DNA of 64,000 nt from contig NC_084799.1 of the NCBI RefSeq assembly GCF_963169125.1, positions 63,720,643 to 63,784,642 of the forward strand, read 5' to 3'. A program made the translations under genes and the position numbers. Numbering within the stretch: the stretch's first letter is position 1; every line of letters starts with the position of its first letter. Source of the DNA: Humulus lupulus (lineage: Eukaryota > Streptophyta > Magnoliopsida > Rosales > Cannabaceae). The notes under the pieces were generated by a model. The model saw only the letters and a list, made by a program, of their open reading frames with translations, did no database searches and was not told the origin of the DNA. Positions 11,501 through 22,707 of the stretch are shown here, one piece after another.

Positions 11501-13223
11501 TTACGGAGAACGGTGCGAGATTTATACGGACCACAAGAGTTTAAAATACTTCTTTACTCAGAAGGAGCTTAACATGAGGCAGCGCCGGTGGTTGGAGTTA
11601 GTCAAGGATTACGACTGTGAAATCCTATACCACCCAGGGAAGGCGAACGTAGTGGCCGATGCGCTTAGTAGGAAAAGCTATGGGAATTTGGCAGCCTTAT
11701 CCGGAATAGAAAAGCCGCTACAGCAGGAGCTTATCAGTGCCGGAATAGAAGTGGTTGTAGGCAAGCTGGCTAACTTGTCTATCCAATCAAATCTGCTAGA
11801 GGACATACGAATTGGTCAAGGATATGACGACACACTAGCAGCACACATGGATGCAGTCAGAGAAGGCAAGACTACAGATTTCTCAATATCCAGTCAGGGT
11901 TTATTGAGATATAAGGATCGGGTATGCGTGCCAGACGATCATAGTATTAAGAAGACGATCCTAGAAGAAGCGCACAATACCCCGTACTCAGTTCATCCAG
12001 GGTCTACCAAGATGGCTCATGACATCAAGGCAGTCTATTGGTGGCTAGGGATGAAGAAGGAGATAGCGGAGTATGTATCTAAGTGTCTCATATGCCAGCA
12101 AGTGAAAGCGGAGCATCAACGGCCTGTAGGATTATTGCAACCACTTAGCATACCGAAATGGAAGTGGGACGATATAGCCATGGACTTCGTGACGGGTCTG
12201 CCAAAGACGAATAAGCAGCATGATTTCGCTTGGATAGTAATAGATAGACTAACCAAGTCGGCTCATTTCTTGCCGGTCAAGACTTCATACACGGCAGACC
12301 AATATGCAGACATCTACGTCCAAGAGATTGTACGATTGCATGGAATCCCCAAGACGATAGTGTCAGATAGAGGATCAGTGTTTATGTCAAGATTTTGGAG
12401 AAGCTTACAGCAGGCCATGGGTACTAAGTTAAGTCTTAGTACAGCTTTCCATCCTCAGACAGATGGGCAGTCCGAGCGTACGATTCAGATTTTAGAGGAT
12501 ATGCTACGCACATGTGTACTTGATTTCGGAGGATCATGGAACAAGTACTTACCACTGATCGAGTTCTCGTACAACAACAACTACCAGTCAACGATCGGAA
12601 TGGCACCTTATGAGTTGCTATATGGAAGAAGGTGCCGATCACCGTTGCACTGGGATGAGGTAGGAGAAAGGCAGCTTCTAGGGCCCGAAGCTGTTGGACA
12701 AGCACAAGAAGCAGTAGCGCTTATTAGACAGCGTATGCTTGCTGCTCAAAGCCGTCAAAAAAGCTATGCGGATACCAAGCGACGCGATGTGGAGTTCCAA
12801 GTTGGAGATCAAGTCTTCCTGAAGATATCTCCTATGAAGGGTGTCAAGCGGTTCGGGAAGAAAGGCAAGCTCAGTCCCCGATTCATAGGTCCTTTTGAGA
12901 TATTGGACAAAGTGGGAACAGTAGCTTATAGACTAGCCCTACCGCCAGCACTAGCCGATAGTCACAACGTCTTCCACATCTCGATGTTACGCAAGAATGT
13001 GTCAGACCCATCTCACGTCCTGAAGTACGATACCATAGCGCTCCAGAAAGACTTAAGTTACGAGGAACGACCGGTTAGCATCCTAGATAGGGGGATAAAG
13101 CAGTTACGGTCCAAGAGCTTTCCTATAGTTAAAGTCCTATGGAGCAATAGTTCTGAACGCGAGGCAACATGGGAGTTGGAGGAGGACATGCAAGGCCGGT
13201 ATCCGGAGTTATTCGGTAAGTAA
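8571..13223 (+). pseudogene. gag-pol polyprotein of Tekay-like chromovirus, two in-frame stops
   Basis: One continuous frame runs from ATG 8571 to TAA 13221-13223, broken only by TAA at 10212 and TAA at 11124. In order: Gln/Pro-rich N-terminus; Retrotrans_gag region (about 8930-9430); CCHC knuckle CFNCGQEGHHKKEC (about 9706-9747); aspartic protease LFDSGATHSYIS (about 9887); RT with FIDDILIYS (about 10898) and the usual [11 protein letters not shown] segment; and RNase H (about 11300-11675). Integrase follows, with HHCC (about 11980-12105) and D,D,E core ([22 protein letters not shown]; 12180-12490). Next come a GPF/Y-like module (RFIGPFEIL) and a chromodomain (about 13054-13215; [19 protein letters not shown]). 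Chromodomains of this group target integration to marked heterochromatin. Both stops are point changes without frameshift. Confidence 0.93.
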
Positions 13224-13243
13224 ATTTCGAGGACGAAATTCTT

Positions 13244-13259
13244 TTTAGTAGGGGAGAAT
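13244..13259 (+). other. Polypurine tract of Tekay-like element
   Basis: A purine-rich run (TAGTAGGGGAGAATT) lies directly before the TG of the 3' LTR. It is the expected primer site for plus-strand synthesis. The preceding TTTCGAGGACGAAATT is typical of this clade. Confidence 0.85.
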
Positions 13260-15179
13260 TGTAGAGTCCAAGAACTTTACTTAGCTAATTGTTTAGTAGT
13301 ATTATAGTATGTATAGTATTATCTTTGTTACTGTGGATTTTTGGTTCAGACTGGGAATTATTTGGACACTCATAGTAGTACTTATAGATTTTCTAAGTTT
13401 AACCTATAGTTTAAGAATATTAAGTATAACCTAAGGTTTGATTATATGACTGATAATTAAGGATTATATTTATTATACTATAAGGTTTAGATATCAACCA
13501 ATAGGATTTTAAGCACATGTTATGAATGGGTAATTAAGGATTAAGTATTTTTGAGGATTAAATTAAATAAGGGTAAAGTTTGAATGTTATAGGGTCAGTC
13601 AGCAGCTTTTTATACGTTGAAGGCTTAGTCAAGGATGTTTACTCCATTCAAACTTAGCTAAAAATGTGTAATTTCGTGTTTAAATATTCAGCGTGTGCCC
13701 ATATATCGCAGCTATAGAGGGCGATATATCGCAGCACGTAGATACGGAAAACACAAGATGATGCATGGTCGCCTCGGGCATACTGGCCCAGGCGATATAT
13801 CGCCTACAGGGGGCGATATATCGCCTCCTCCAGCATGAATTCAAACATTTTTGAATTCTTTTCCTTTCAGCCATTCAAACTTCTTCAAAAGTCCAGCATC
13901 TTTTGAACGAGTCTTCAGCCTCTGCTGAACGATTATTCAAATGATTTTCACCTAAAAAGCCATTATTTTTATTCAAGTAAAATCAAGATACTTTCATTCC
14001 CAAACTCTATAAATATGACCTAGTACCCAGCCATTATTCACCTTTTGCTCTAAGTTCAGAAGCTGCTAGTGTTAAGTGAGTGTGAGAGTGTAAACACCTG
14101 GTTTGGGAAAATCATAAGCTTAAACATCATAAGCTTATCAAACACTTTGGGAAGTGAGGTTCTATAGTATTTCGGTTGTGGTGTAATTTGATCTTACAAG
14201 TCTTTGAGGTAACCAAAACTCTAGTTCATTTGTTTTAAGTTATTTTCTTTCTCATAGTCTTCTACTCAATCTCTAACCTTAATCTTCATTTTGGTTAGGG
14301 AATCTAAGTTCTTGAGCACATAAGTTTCGGTAAGCACGTTTCTCAAATGGTTTAGTCTTTCCATCCCTTTCATTTCATCTCCTTTCTTCTTTAGACTCAC
14401 TCTTTCTTATGGTTTTAGGAGTGTTCCAAAATGTCCCAACTCAGTCCACACATCCCGGTAACTTTGGTAAGGAAAATAGGCTAGAATCTATATGTTTATG
14501 TTTATGTTATTTTATGTGTTATGTTATGAAACATGCTATGAATATGTTATGAATGTGTATGTTTGTAGGCTTGGGCTTATGCCCTATTTGACTAACAAGA
14601 CCCCAAAAAGGTTATGGGCATATTCCCACTTAGCTAGTGGGACCCCACTAATCTCATGGGCATAAGCTTGTTTAGTCTATGGGACCCCAAGTAATAATGG
14701 CCATTATAATAAGTGTATGTATTAAGTGTTATGATATGTCTTTACGTTTATCATGAAATTTATGTTTATGACTATGTGTTAGATTTTTCCTTGCTGGGCA
14801 TTAGGCTCATTCCTTTCTGTTTTATGTGCAGGAAAATAGCTTTAGAGGCGATAAGATTCGTGACGCTTAGAGGATGTGTATCGATGATGAATGGAGTCAA
14901 GGGGCCGAGCGTTATTCGATTCGAGGATGTAGTCTTGTTTTACTTTTTATGGTTTTACATGTATTTTCCGCATTTTCTATGTAACTCTACTCTTTTTACT
15001 TTAAGTTATTTTTGTTTTAAAGACAATGGATTCCCATATCCTACTTATTTTTATGAAAGTAACCTTTGTTTCTACTAGTCTATAATAAATTATGGTATTT
15101 TCGCAAATGTATGTTTTAGTAAGAATTTGTATGTATAGTTCGATAATGGTCCAAGAGTCTAGATTAGTGGGTCATTACA
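13260..15179 (+). repeat. 3' LTR of Tekay-like element
   Basis: Length is 1920 bp, begins TGTAGAGTCC and ends TTACA. It is five bases longer than the 5' LTR because of a small indel at the third palindrome (CATACTGGCCCAGGCG against CATACTAGGCG). The remaining differences are scattered substitutions. Confidence 0.95.
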
Positions 15180-15184
15180 CTCAC
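15180..15184. repeat. Target-site duplication (CTCAC), right
   Basis: Matches 5514-5518. Host sequence of the outer Tat-like antisense gene resumes immediately afterwards. Confidence 0.95.
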
Positions 15185-15914
15185 TCAGGAATATGCGAGT
15201 CGATTCTTGGTGGCAGAGATGAAAAAACCCCGTGTTGTCTTGGTTGGGGTTGGATTTAAGATCGAACAGGAAGTTGGTCTCATGAGGCGTAGGGACATGC
15301 CACTTTTTATGGCTATATAGGATGTAGAGAGCGGAAAGCATTCTATACCCGTTTGGAGTTATTTGGGAAAGAGCGACCCCAAAATAATTGGCCACTCCTT
15401 GTAAAAAAAGATGAAGAGGCAAGATTGCTCTTGCCTCAATATGGTATCTCGACCAAGCGCTGAAGGCATCGCTAGGCAGATTTGCCTGCTGGTCATTGGT
15501 GGGTTTGAATAAAGTTACCCTAGAAAGTTCATACTTCCTGAGGTAATTGGTTAGCATCCTAGCAGTGATTTGGCTAGGAGGAGCAACGTACCATTCGATG
15601 TCTGGTCGAAGGACGTCCCGGGGTTGGGCCTGTGTATGGATTTTGGGATAAGTGTCTTCAGCTCGACCACTGGTCGAAGGAATTTTAGCCTGAGGAGCAG
15701 ACTAATTTATAGAAGGTTTGGTTGGTTTCTTTTTCTGGGCGATGGATTTTACTCTACCCATGTTTGATGGACTGGTCAAAGGTCTATTGGATGGGGTACA
15801 GGAAAAGGGAATCTCCAGAATGAGTAACGACGGCTGTTCTTCATCCACGAGCAGCTGGGCGAGCAGGTCATTGTTGATTGGCCTCTCACCTCCCCACGGA
15901 TCTTGCATGAAAAT
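15180..15914 (-). pseudogene. Antisense extra gene, first coding exon (outer Tat-like copy)
   Basis: The minus-strand frame starts at ATG 15908 (MQDPWGGERPINNDLLAQLL), just after an acceptor (CCCAG|ATTTTC at 15914). It runs in one frame to 15180 with a single stop at 15702. The conserved block includes DIEWYVAPPSQITARML, LTNYLRKYELS, SAWSRYHIEARA, GVANYFGVALSQITPNGYRM and LFDLKSNPNQDNTGFFHL. This resembles the plant domain catalogued as a putative gypsy-type transposon protein (Transposase_28). The Tekay-like element interrupts the exon right after FLSE; the exon continues at 5518 on the far side of the insert. Biochemical function is unknown. Confidence 0.78.
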
Positions 15915-16773
15915 CTGGGAACATAGAATGGGAGATGAGAATCTACAGCCTAAAAAACCAAAAGGTGTAGAGAGTTGGAATAACGTTGCTCGTGTATAAA
16001 AGTTAAGCTTTTATATGACCAGCAGCATTCTGACAAAAGCACTAAATCATATGCGAACAGTTTGGAAAACGGATCAAAAAGTAGAAGTAAAAAGTTTTTC
16101 AAGAGAAACTTTTTCGACTCTGAAGGGGCGGGAAAAACCTTGTTTTTCTACAGGCTTAAAAGTTGAATTTTTACTTCAATTTTACGCCCTAAATTAATTA
16201 TCCTGACTACCAAACTGATTCGTAACCTCAGCAAAGTGTTATTTTCCTACCCTATTAAACGCAGATCAGTATACCCATTTACCCCGAAGCAATTTTTTCA
16301 AGAACTCATAATCTAAAATTAAGGGAAGACAGACATTGCACAACATGGCATAGTAGAGATGAATCGATCAAGAAACTTACTTGAATGAAAGATTGAAGTG
16401 AAGACACGAGCGTTGATTCAAACGGCTGGACAGACACACCTTGGATCAGCAAGTTTTTTTGAGTCTGTTTTGCTTTGTTCTTCGGAGTTCTTGAGGAAAA
16501 GAAGATTGGTAAAAAGTGAAAAGTGAAAAGTGAAAAGAATGGGTTATTTATATTGATCGTGGCACTGTAAAAGAGGTAATGATGGGAGTGAATTTTCAAG
16601 GCATGGGGAAGTGTAATAGCCGTCAAACAACTTTTGGGAAATCAAAAAGACATGATTAGTTGCCTTTTTCGAGAAGGCATGGACAACTCTGACAGATTTG
16701 ATGGGGCATGTGAAAGGTCAGTCTCCTAAGTTTACTTTTTGCTGGTCCCAGTAAAATAAACTTAGAGGGCAAA
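15915..16773 (-). other. 5' leader, intron and promoter region of outer antisense gene
   Basis: Reading the minus strand, a TATA box (16544-16553) is followed by an untranslated exon ending at a strong donor (TTCAA|GTAAGT, exon edge 16381), then an intron ending at 15915. The same layout (TATA, leader exon, GTAAGT, acceptor, ATG) is present at 58551-59103 in the complete copy. On the plus strand the last bases before 16774 form the element's polypurine tract. Confidence 0.6.
16544..16553 (-). promoter_or_regulatory. TATA box for antisense gene (outer copy)
   Basis: The minus strand reads TATAAATAAC. It sits about 165 bases upstream of the leader-exon donor. The complete copy has TATATAA in the equivalent place. 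Confidence 0.5.
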
Positions 16774-17383
16774 TGTTTTCCCAAAAATGGCTCCTGATGA
16801 TGTGGTAAGAATTTCTTACATGTGGCTGGCATGTGGCAGTTCTGAGTGAAGGGATCTTATTCGATCATCGACCAGATAGTTCTTGATTCGTCAAGTCTCG
16901 TGGTTAAGTGCGACCAGCATGGTCGTATACTTCCATTTACTTCCTTTGAGATACGCAATCTTGTAATAATTACATTCATTATATTTATTTTTATTACCTT
17001 GATACGTTGATCTTAACGGTAATTAAGGCCCATCAGCCCATGTAACCTCCTTGAGCCTATAAATAAAAATGAGAGGGTTCAAGGAAGCGACTTTTGAACT
17101 TTTAATCTTTGGGTTCAGAGAGAAAAGCATAGTGTGATTATCCACCAAAATTGTAATTCTCCTAAAACTGGTGAAACTCAAGAACCCTAGTTCTTTGATC
17201 ACAGTATTAGGACTCAATATCAATAATAACACTAAGTGGGCGTAGGTCATTACCATCTAGTTGGGGCCGAACCACTATAAATCGCTTGTGTCACTTTCTT
17301 TCCATTGGATTCTCTTCTTGATTTCCTTTTTGTTCTTTGTCATTTATTTGACTCCGTGTCGTTGACCAAATCAAGGGTCAACA
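16774..17383 (+). repeat. 3' LTR of outer Tat-like element
   Basis: This 610-bp segment begins TGTTTTCCCA after the purine tract AACTTAGAGGGCAAA and ends GGTCAACA. It aligns loosely with the 585/593-bp LTRs of the complete copy: shared CCTTGAGCCTATAAAT, the 'ggggccgaaccactataaa' region, and the CAGGGTCAACA-like end. The TATA box (near 17059) lies in the loop of an imperfect inverted repeat (17049-17084). Confidence 0.85.
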
Positions 17384-17489
17384 ATTTCATTTTAACTTTT
17401 TTTTATAAAAGAAAATAAAATTGGTAAACATGTTCATCTACCACATCAACCAATTGACATAATTAATCTTTTAAAATTGTATGATATTA

Positions 17490-20400
17490 TATTTACCGTG
17501 GATGGCAATTGATAAGAGTAGGACGAAATTGAGAAATTATGCATGTGATGCTTTTGGATTGACCCTATCATGTACAAGGTGGTGGGAACGGAACATGATG
17601 CTTTTGTCCACCTTTTGGGCACCCAAGTCACATAAGCATTTCCAGGATATTACAAGGATTGGACAAGTGTCCCAAAACGGTATAAGGACAATGTCATTAG
17701 TAAAGGGAAGGTAAAATTTTTAGAATTTACTTAAATAATAATTGTAGTATAATTCCATCACGATTGCCATGTTTTTTCTTTATTGTAGCACATCTATCAA
17801 ATAGATGGGTGGCCAAATTATACCACCCTTATTGATAGTATCGATGATGAGATAGTTGAGAGATACCGAGATAGGAAAACTAAGCGGCACGTCCACTTCA
17901 AAAAGTTCTACAAAAGACTAGATGATTGGGGAGAGTTCCTAAAGAATCCACCCGAAGATGTCATCGCCGATGAGTGGAAACAAATTTGTGAGTTTTTCAG
18001 GAGTCCAGAGTTTGTTGCGTGGTCCGTGAAGAACAAAATAAACCGAGACCAAATGAAGTACTCTATACCACAAGGCACGAAATCATTAGCGACCACTCGT
18101 CGCGTAAAAGTAAGTGAAAATATTAACTTAATTAAGTTGTATGAATTTATAAGTTCTCTAACATTCTCATTTTCTTTATTATATTAGTTTAACCGGAACC
18201 TCATTGATGAATGGAAGGAGTATCGCTGGACAAAAAAGAACAAGAATTTTGTCAACGAGGATGCTGAATGAGATTATGTAAGTTTAACTTTATTATCAAT
18301 TCAAATCATTATATTTTTTTGTATTATAATATTTTTTAAAAATAGGTTAAGTTGAAGTCAACTCTTGAAGCTGAGACTCAGCAGCCAGTTGAATCTGGTA
18401 CAGATGATTGTTCCTCAATTGATCAAATAAAGATACTAAGTCAGGTTCTTGGTGAAAGGCGGGGCCACCAGCGAGGAGTTGACTGCAAATTAAAGGGAAA
18501 AGCGTTAACCCGTCCCTATCAAAACATTCAATCTTAGGCACCACCTCAACAGTAGACTGAGGAAATACGTGAATTAGTTGACATTGTGAAGGTCATGAAT
18601 GAGTATCTTCAGTACGTGTATCAGCAGCTTCCACCTGAAAAATGTCCAGCAACAAATGTGGAGATGCAGAATACATATCAGCAGTTTTTCGAGAAGTATG
18701 CAGGCTCGTCTTCTAAAACTCAGACACAGCACACGTCTCGAGCTTCGGGTTCTCAACCTTCACCAGGCCATCCCGATACATCAGCACCAACTTTTCCATC
18801 TCAACCTTCACCCCTGCCATTTATGTATCAATGGTCGATGCCTCCATACCCTCAAACTTATCATCCTCATATGAGCGGACCTTTGTCCCAACCCCTGCCT
18901 CCTCATATAAGTTGATCGTTGTCTCAACCTCCGCCCTATCCTTATCCATACATGTATGGACCTGGAGGATCTGTTGGGAATTGTGCCCTGAAAGCATATG
19001 TAGTAGACATTGTTTTAAGAAATAAATAAATAAATTGAATTGGTTATGCATATATTTTACGCACTATATTATTCAGTGATAATATTAAGTAAATATCACA
19101 AAAATTCATAAGTTCATATATGTGATCTCAACCACGTATTGGTACGGGAGGATTCTGTTTGAGATAAATGAACTTGAATAGTTCGTAGTAAAATAAAGTT
19201 ATGGAATCTTTAGATTAATTACGGCAAGTACGGTCCACTAGTATTATGAATATATGTGATCAAGATCTGGATTACTAGTGTAGTAGGATACTTTAGTGGA
19301 TGTACTTTATATATTAGAGAATATATAAAACTGGGCCAGATATGTTTATTAATACTTAGTTAAATACCGTTTCAAAGTATTAATTAAATATATCAACTTA
19401 TGATCATATACAAATAGATCTTAATCCTGAAGTTACTATGAACTCTGGTTCATGTTATATGAGTTATTTGATTCACTCGTTGGGGTCTGTCAGAATGATC
19501 AGGCTAGAAACTTTTGTTTTGGGAACTCATTCATGTAATTGGCTGGGGACATAGTATACAAATATGGAATCTATACCTTCTCGTAAGAGATTGAGTAATG
19601 ATTCTCTTACGGGTTGACTTTTGGAACTGAAAGGTTATTGAGCTCAAATTCATAACTTAGTTATGAATTAACCTTCACTAGTAAAGTCAATGGTACTTAA
19701 GGAAACAAGATATAATTAAAAGGGTAAAATGGTAATTTTATTCCCAGTTAATTATGAATCATTATTAATTAGAGGGTTAATTTGTAAGTAATGATTCTAT
19801 CAATGGACACTTTATTATTATAAAGTACTCAGTAAATATAATGTCTATGATTACAAGAGTACAGTCTCATATTTATAGTGGAGTAATCATGAGATTAATA
19901 AATTAAGATTATTTAATTAAAGAGTTTAATTAATAATCTCAAATTTATTGGAGCTTGGAATTATAGGTCCATAGGTCCCCACAGGGACTCAATCAACACT
20001 ATTCAAAGTAAGAGTTGATATAAATGGTAAAATGGTGAAAATACATATTTAAGAAGAAATTTGTTCTTCGAGCCAAATGTGCAATTATGTGATAATAGTG
20101 ATTAGTTGATTGATTAAAAATTAGTTGTAACTAACAAAATTAATTAATAATTAATTATTATATAATTTTTGAAATTATATAAATAATTAAATTATTATAA
20201 TTTTAGAAATTATAACAAAATTAATATTTAATTTTCAAAATTAGTATTAATTAAATTGGTTTTAATTAATCGGTAGAATTAATTAAATATCTTTATTTAA
20301 GTGGGAGATAATAATCTGATAAGTTCAAATTGGATTTGAATTTAAAAGATTGATATTTATAAAAATAATTAATTATATTTGATAATTAGTAAAAAAAAGA

Positions 20401-21300
20401 TAATAAATTCAAATTTGAATTAATTATCAAGTTGTTGGATTTTATCTGATAAGGTAGTTTGAATAAATAATTAAATAATTGTGGAGAAATCAAATAGCCC
20501 TAATTTATAGGGTGCTGCACGACACACAGAGTGGATTGTGTGTGGTGTGAGCCATATATATGTCAGGGATAAATTTTTCACTTTTATTTATTTATTTAAT
20601 TAATTAATTAATAGAAAATTTAAAAGTTAGTTTTCGATATTTTTATTAATGAGATAATTAATTAATTAAAAGATAAATTGTAAATTGGTTACAAATTTAT
20701 TTTTAAAATTTGAATATTTTCTATTTAAGTTAGACTTATCATAAAATAAAATAAAAAAGAATACTCAATGCATAATTATTCGCTCTAAAGAAAAGAATGA
20801 TACTTTTCTATCTCTCCCTAAAAAAGATACAGAACTAATCCCAGACCTATTCTCTTGATCTCATGTGTTGAGTACATCAAGTTGAATAAAAAATATACCA
20901 TCCTTTATTCTCTAAGTGCCCACACACATCTTGAGGTGTAACGTTGTGGAAGATCTTGGTGTGAGTACCTGGGAGCAGCTTGGATTGGAAGTTCGTTCAT
21001 TTTACGAAAAGACAGCAATGACACTTGATAGGCATCAAGATGTATATTCTTTATTCTTTCTTATGATTAATGTATGTATATTAATGGGTCCGTATATTTA
21101 AAAGTAGTTTAAATATGTTGCAATTTTTTTGTTGTACACTAGGGCAACCCACCACCATTCCGCTGCGTATTACAAAACTCGTTCCTAACAGGATCATCGT
21201 TACATCCACAGTATCCATGGGCGATGCCTCCACACACACCACAGGCACCGCAGCCACTGCAAGCACCATAAGAAGGGGACAATGCGGAGGACGCCGATGA
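17490..21300 (+). pseudogene. CACTA-associated Transposase_24-like gene, spliced, broken
   Basis: Exon A (about 17490-17711) reads KDWTSVPKRYKDNVISKGK. Exon B (17789-18109) is fully open and reads WKQICEFFRSPEFVAWSVKN then KINRDQ and GTKSLA; this S..NK.NR..GTKS pattern marks plant En/Spm transposase-type proteins. Exon C (18188-18277) reads EWKEYRWTKKNKNF and has a TGA. Exon D starts at 18346 with LGERRGHQRGV and a Pro/Tyr-rich tail, with stops near 18535, 18553 and 18913. Introns have GT...AG edges. Exon D is cut at 18971 by a solo LTR and resumes at 21191 in the same frame (GGATCATCGTTACATCC). This is probably the accessory ORF, not the catalytic TNP2 protein. Confidence 0.72.
18972..21190 (+). 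mobile_element. Solo LTR of a Ty1/copia element, 2.2 kb
   Basis: The segment starts TGTTGGGAATTGTGCCC and ends TTCCTAACA. It is flanked by GGATC on both sides (18967-18971 and 21191-21195). No internal domain is present, so it is a solo LTR left by recombination. Several segments match the LTRs of the minus-strand copia at 40672-43939 in inverted orientation: the TTGGAGC...TATAGGTCC block near 19950, the disease-like 'gtgtgtggtgtg' block near 20540, and the end CGCTGCG. It therefore belongs to a related family. Confidence 0.88.
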
Positions 21301-21757
21301 CTGAGATGTTTATATATTATTGTATTAAACAATAACTTTTAATTAATATATTATTGTATAGATATTTAATTTTGATAATATTGTATTAGTTGTGTAATTT
21401 GAATAAATTATTAATTTTATGCATAATTAATTTTAATATTATTATTTTCTCCATATTTAATTTTGATATTATAAATTATAAAATATTATTTAAATATTTT
21501 ATCTGTTAATTATATAAAAGTATTATGGGGGACAAATGTTGCCGCTAATATTATATTATTATGGACGAAATATGATATAGAATCACAATTATTAGGGGCA
21601 ACATTTAATTTATTAGAGGTGAAATTGTCGTAGCTAATAATCTACATTAACGTCGAAACATTAGCAGCGACATATTGCCGCTAATGACTATCAGCGACGA
21701 CTTTGGGTATTATTAGGGGCGACAAATGTCTCTCCTAAAGACCCTTTTGTTGTAATG

Positions 21758-22707
21758 TAATAAGAATAATTAATGCGACAATTATCTTTTCAACTAATAT
21801 TTATTGCCTAATTAATATAAAAAAATTTGAAATGATTGATTTTATATATTATATTTATTTATTTTTCATCATCATTATAACCATTCCTCATCAAAAACAT
21901 GTTTTGTAATTTATAGTAACCATCCATGAGTAATAGTCATTGAGAAGTCTTCCATATAAATATATATATATAAAACTAGATATTTAATTATTTTTTTAAT
22001 TCATATCATTGTTATATAAATTTTAAATAAATAAACAATATTATATAAAAAAGTAACATAAACATATTAAATAAAAAATGAAACCAAAATATTGTTTATG
22101 ATTATTTTAAATATATATAATATGATAACCTTTTTAAACATAAATGATCACTTTTTTAATAAAAATTAAGATTATGTATTATATATTATTATAATGATAT
22201 TTAATAATATTTAAATTTATATGAATATAAGTATTAAATATATAGTCTTGTATTAAATATTAATATCATAGTAATATTTTATAATATTTGAATTCATATT
22301 AATATAATTAGTGAAAAGAATAGGAATATATATTATTATCCTAATAATATTTTATAACATTTAAATTTATATTAATATACTTATTATATATCTAGTTTTG
22401 TATTATATATTATTATAATAATGATATTTTCTAATATTTGAATTTATATTAATATAAATAATAAATATTTATCTTTAATTAGTTTTAAAGGTATCTTCTA
22501 TTAAATATTTACAATATTCCGAATTTTCGTTATCTACACACTTTTTATATAAAAGATATATATATCTTGACAACATAATACCATTAACTATACAAAAAAT
22601 ATAGCGAGGAGTCTCACTACAGAAAATTAGGGTCTACTATTATTTCAGTAACAATTACCTCAAGTTAATAAAAGTTATCAATCCAAACAGATACCAAATA
22701 CCATATT
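21758..22707. other. AT-rich spacer with fragments of two small repeat families
   Basis: No gene seen. A segment at 21918-21956 (reverse of GACTTCTCAATGACTATTAC) matches the terminal repeats of the element at 33362-34916. A segment at about 21990-22130 resembles the inner part of the inverted-repeat arms at 38880-38960. The remainder is long A/T runs. Confidence 0.5.

Larger units (their letters stand above)
5519..15179 (+). mobile_element. Complete Tekay/Del-like chromovirus (Ty3/gypsy), 9.66 kb
   Basis: Two near-identical LTRs (5519-7433 and 13260-15179) begin TGTAGAGTCC and end TTACA. They flank a tRNA-iMet-type primer binding site, gag-pol, and a purine-rich tract. A perfect 5-bp duplication (CTCAC) surrounds the element. 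The C-terminal chromodomain after integrase and the sequence between stop codon and LTR are characteristic of Tekay/Del chromoviruses. By eye the LTRs differ at roughly two dozen positions plus one 5-bp indel, so insertion is recent compared with its host element. Gag-pol is a single frame interrupted by two stops, so this copy is not autonomous as written. Confidence 0.95.
1..17383 (+). mobile_element. Tat-like Ty3/gypsy element, outer copy (5' end outside window)
   Basis: The window opens inside the reverse transcriptase region of a Ty3/gypsy element. Its first base aligns with position 52205 of the complete relative at 48347-59927. In order it shows pol (1-2998), a spacer, an antisense spliced gene (3662-15914, interrupted), and a 3' LTR (16774-17383). 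A Tekay-like element (5519-15179) sits inside it with a CTCAC duplication, and removing that insert restores the antisense reading frame. Assignment to the Tat group rests on pol order (RT, RNase H, a second RNase H, integrase) and on the antisense extra ORF, both known for Tat-lineage plant elements. The 5' LTR and gag are not visible. Confidence 0.88.
17384..21757 (+). mobile_element. CACTA (En/Spm) transposon remnant, right part
   Basis: Sequence right of the outer Tat-like LTR encodes several exons of a plant En/Spm-type (Transposase_24-like) protein. It ends in subterminal repeats (about 21535-21740, built on 'gccgctaat' and 'ggcgacaaatgtc') and a decayed terminal motif. Read on the minus strand, the terminus is CATTACAACAAAAGGG, against the expected CACTACAA. 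The left end is outside the window, beyond the Tat-like insertion. A solo copia LTR splits its last large exon. Confidence 0.75.
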
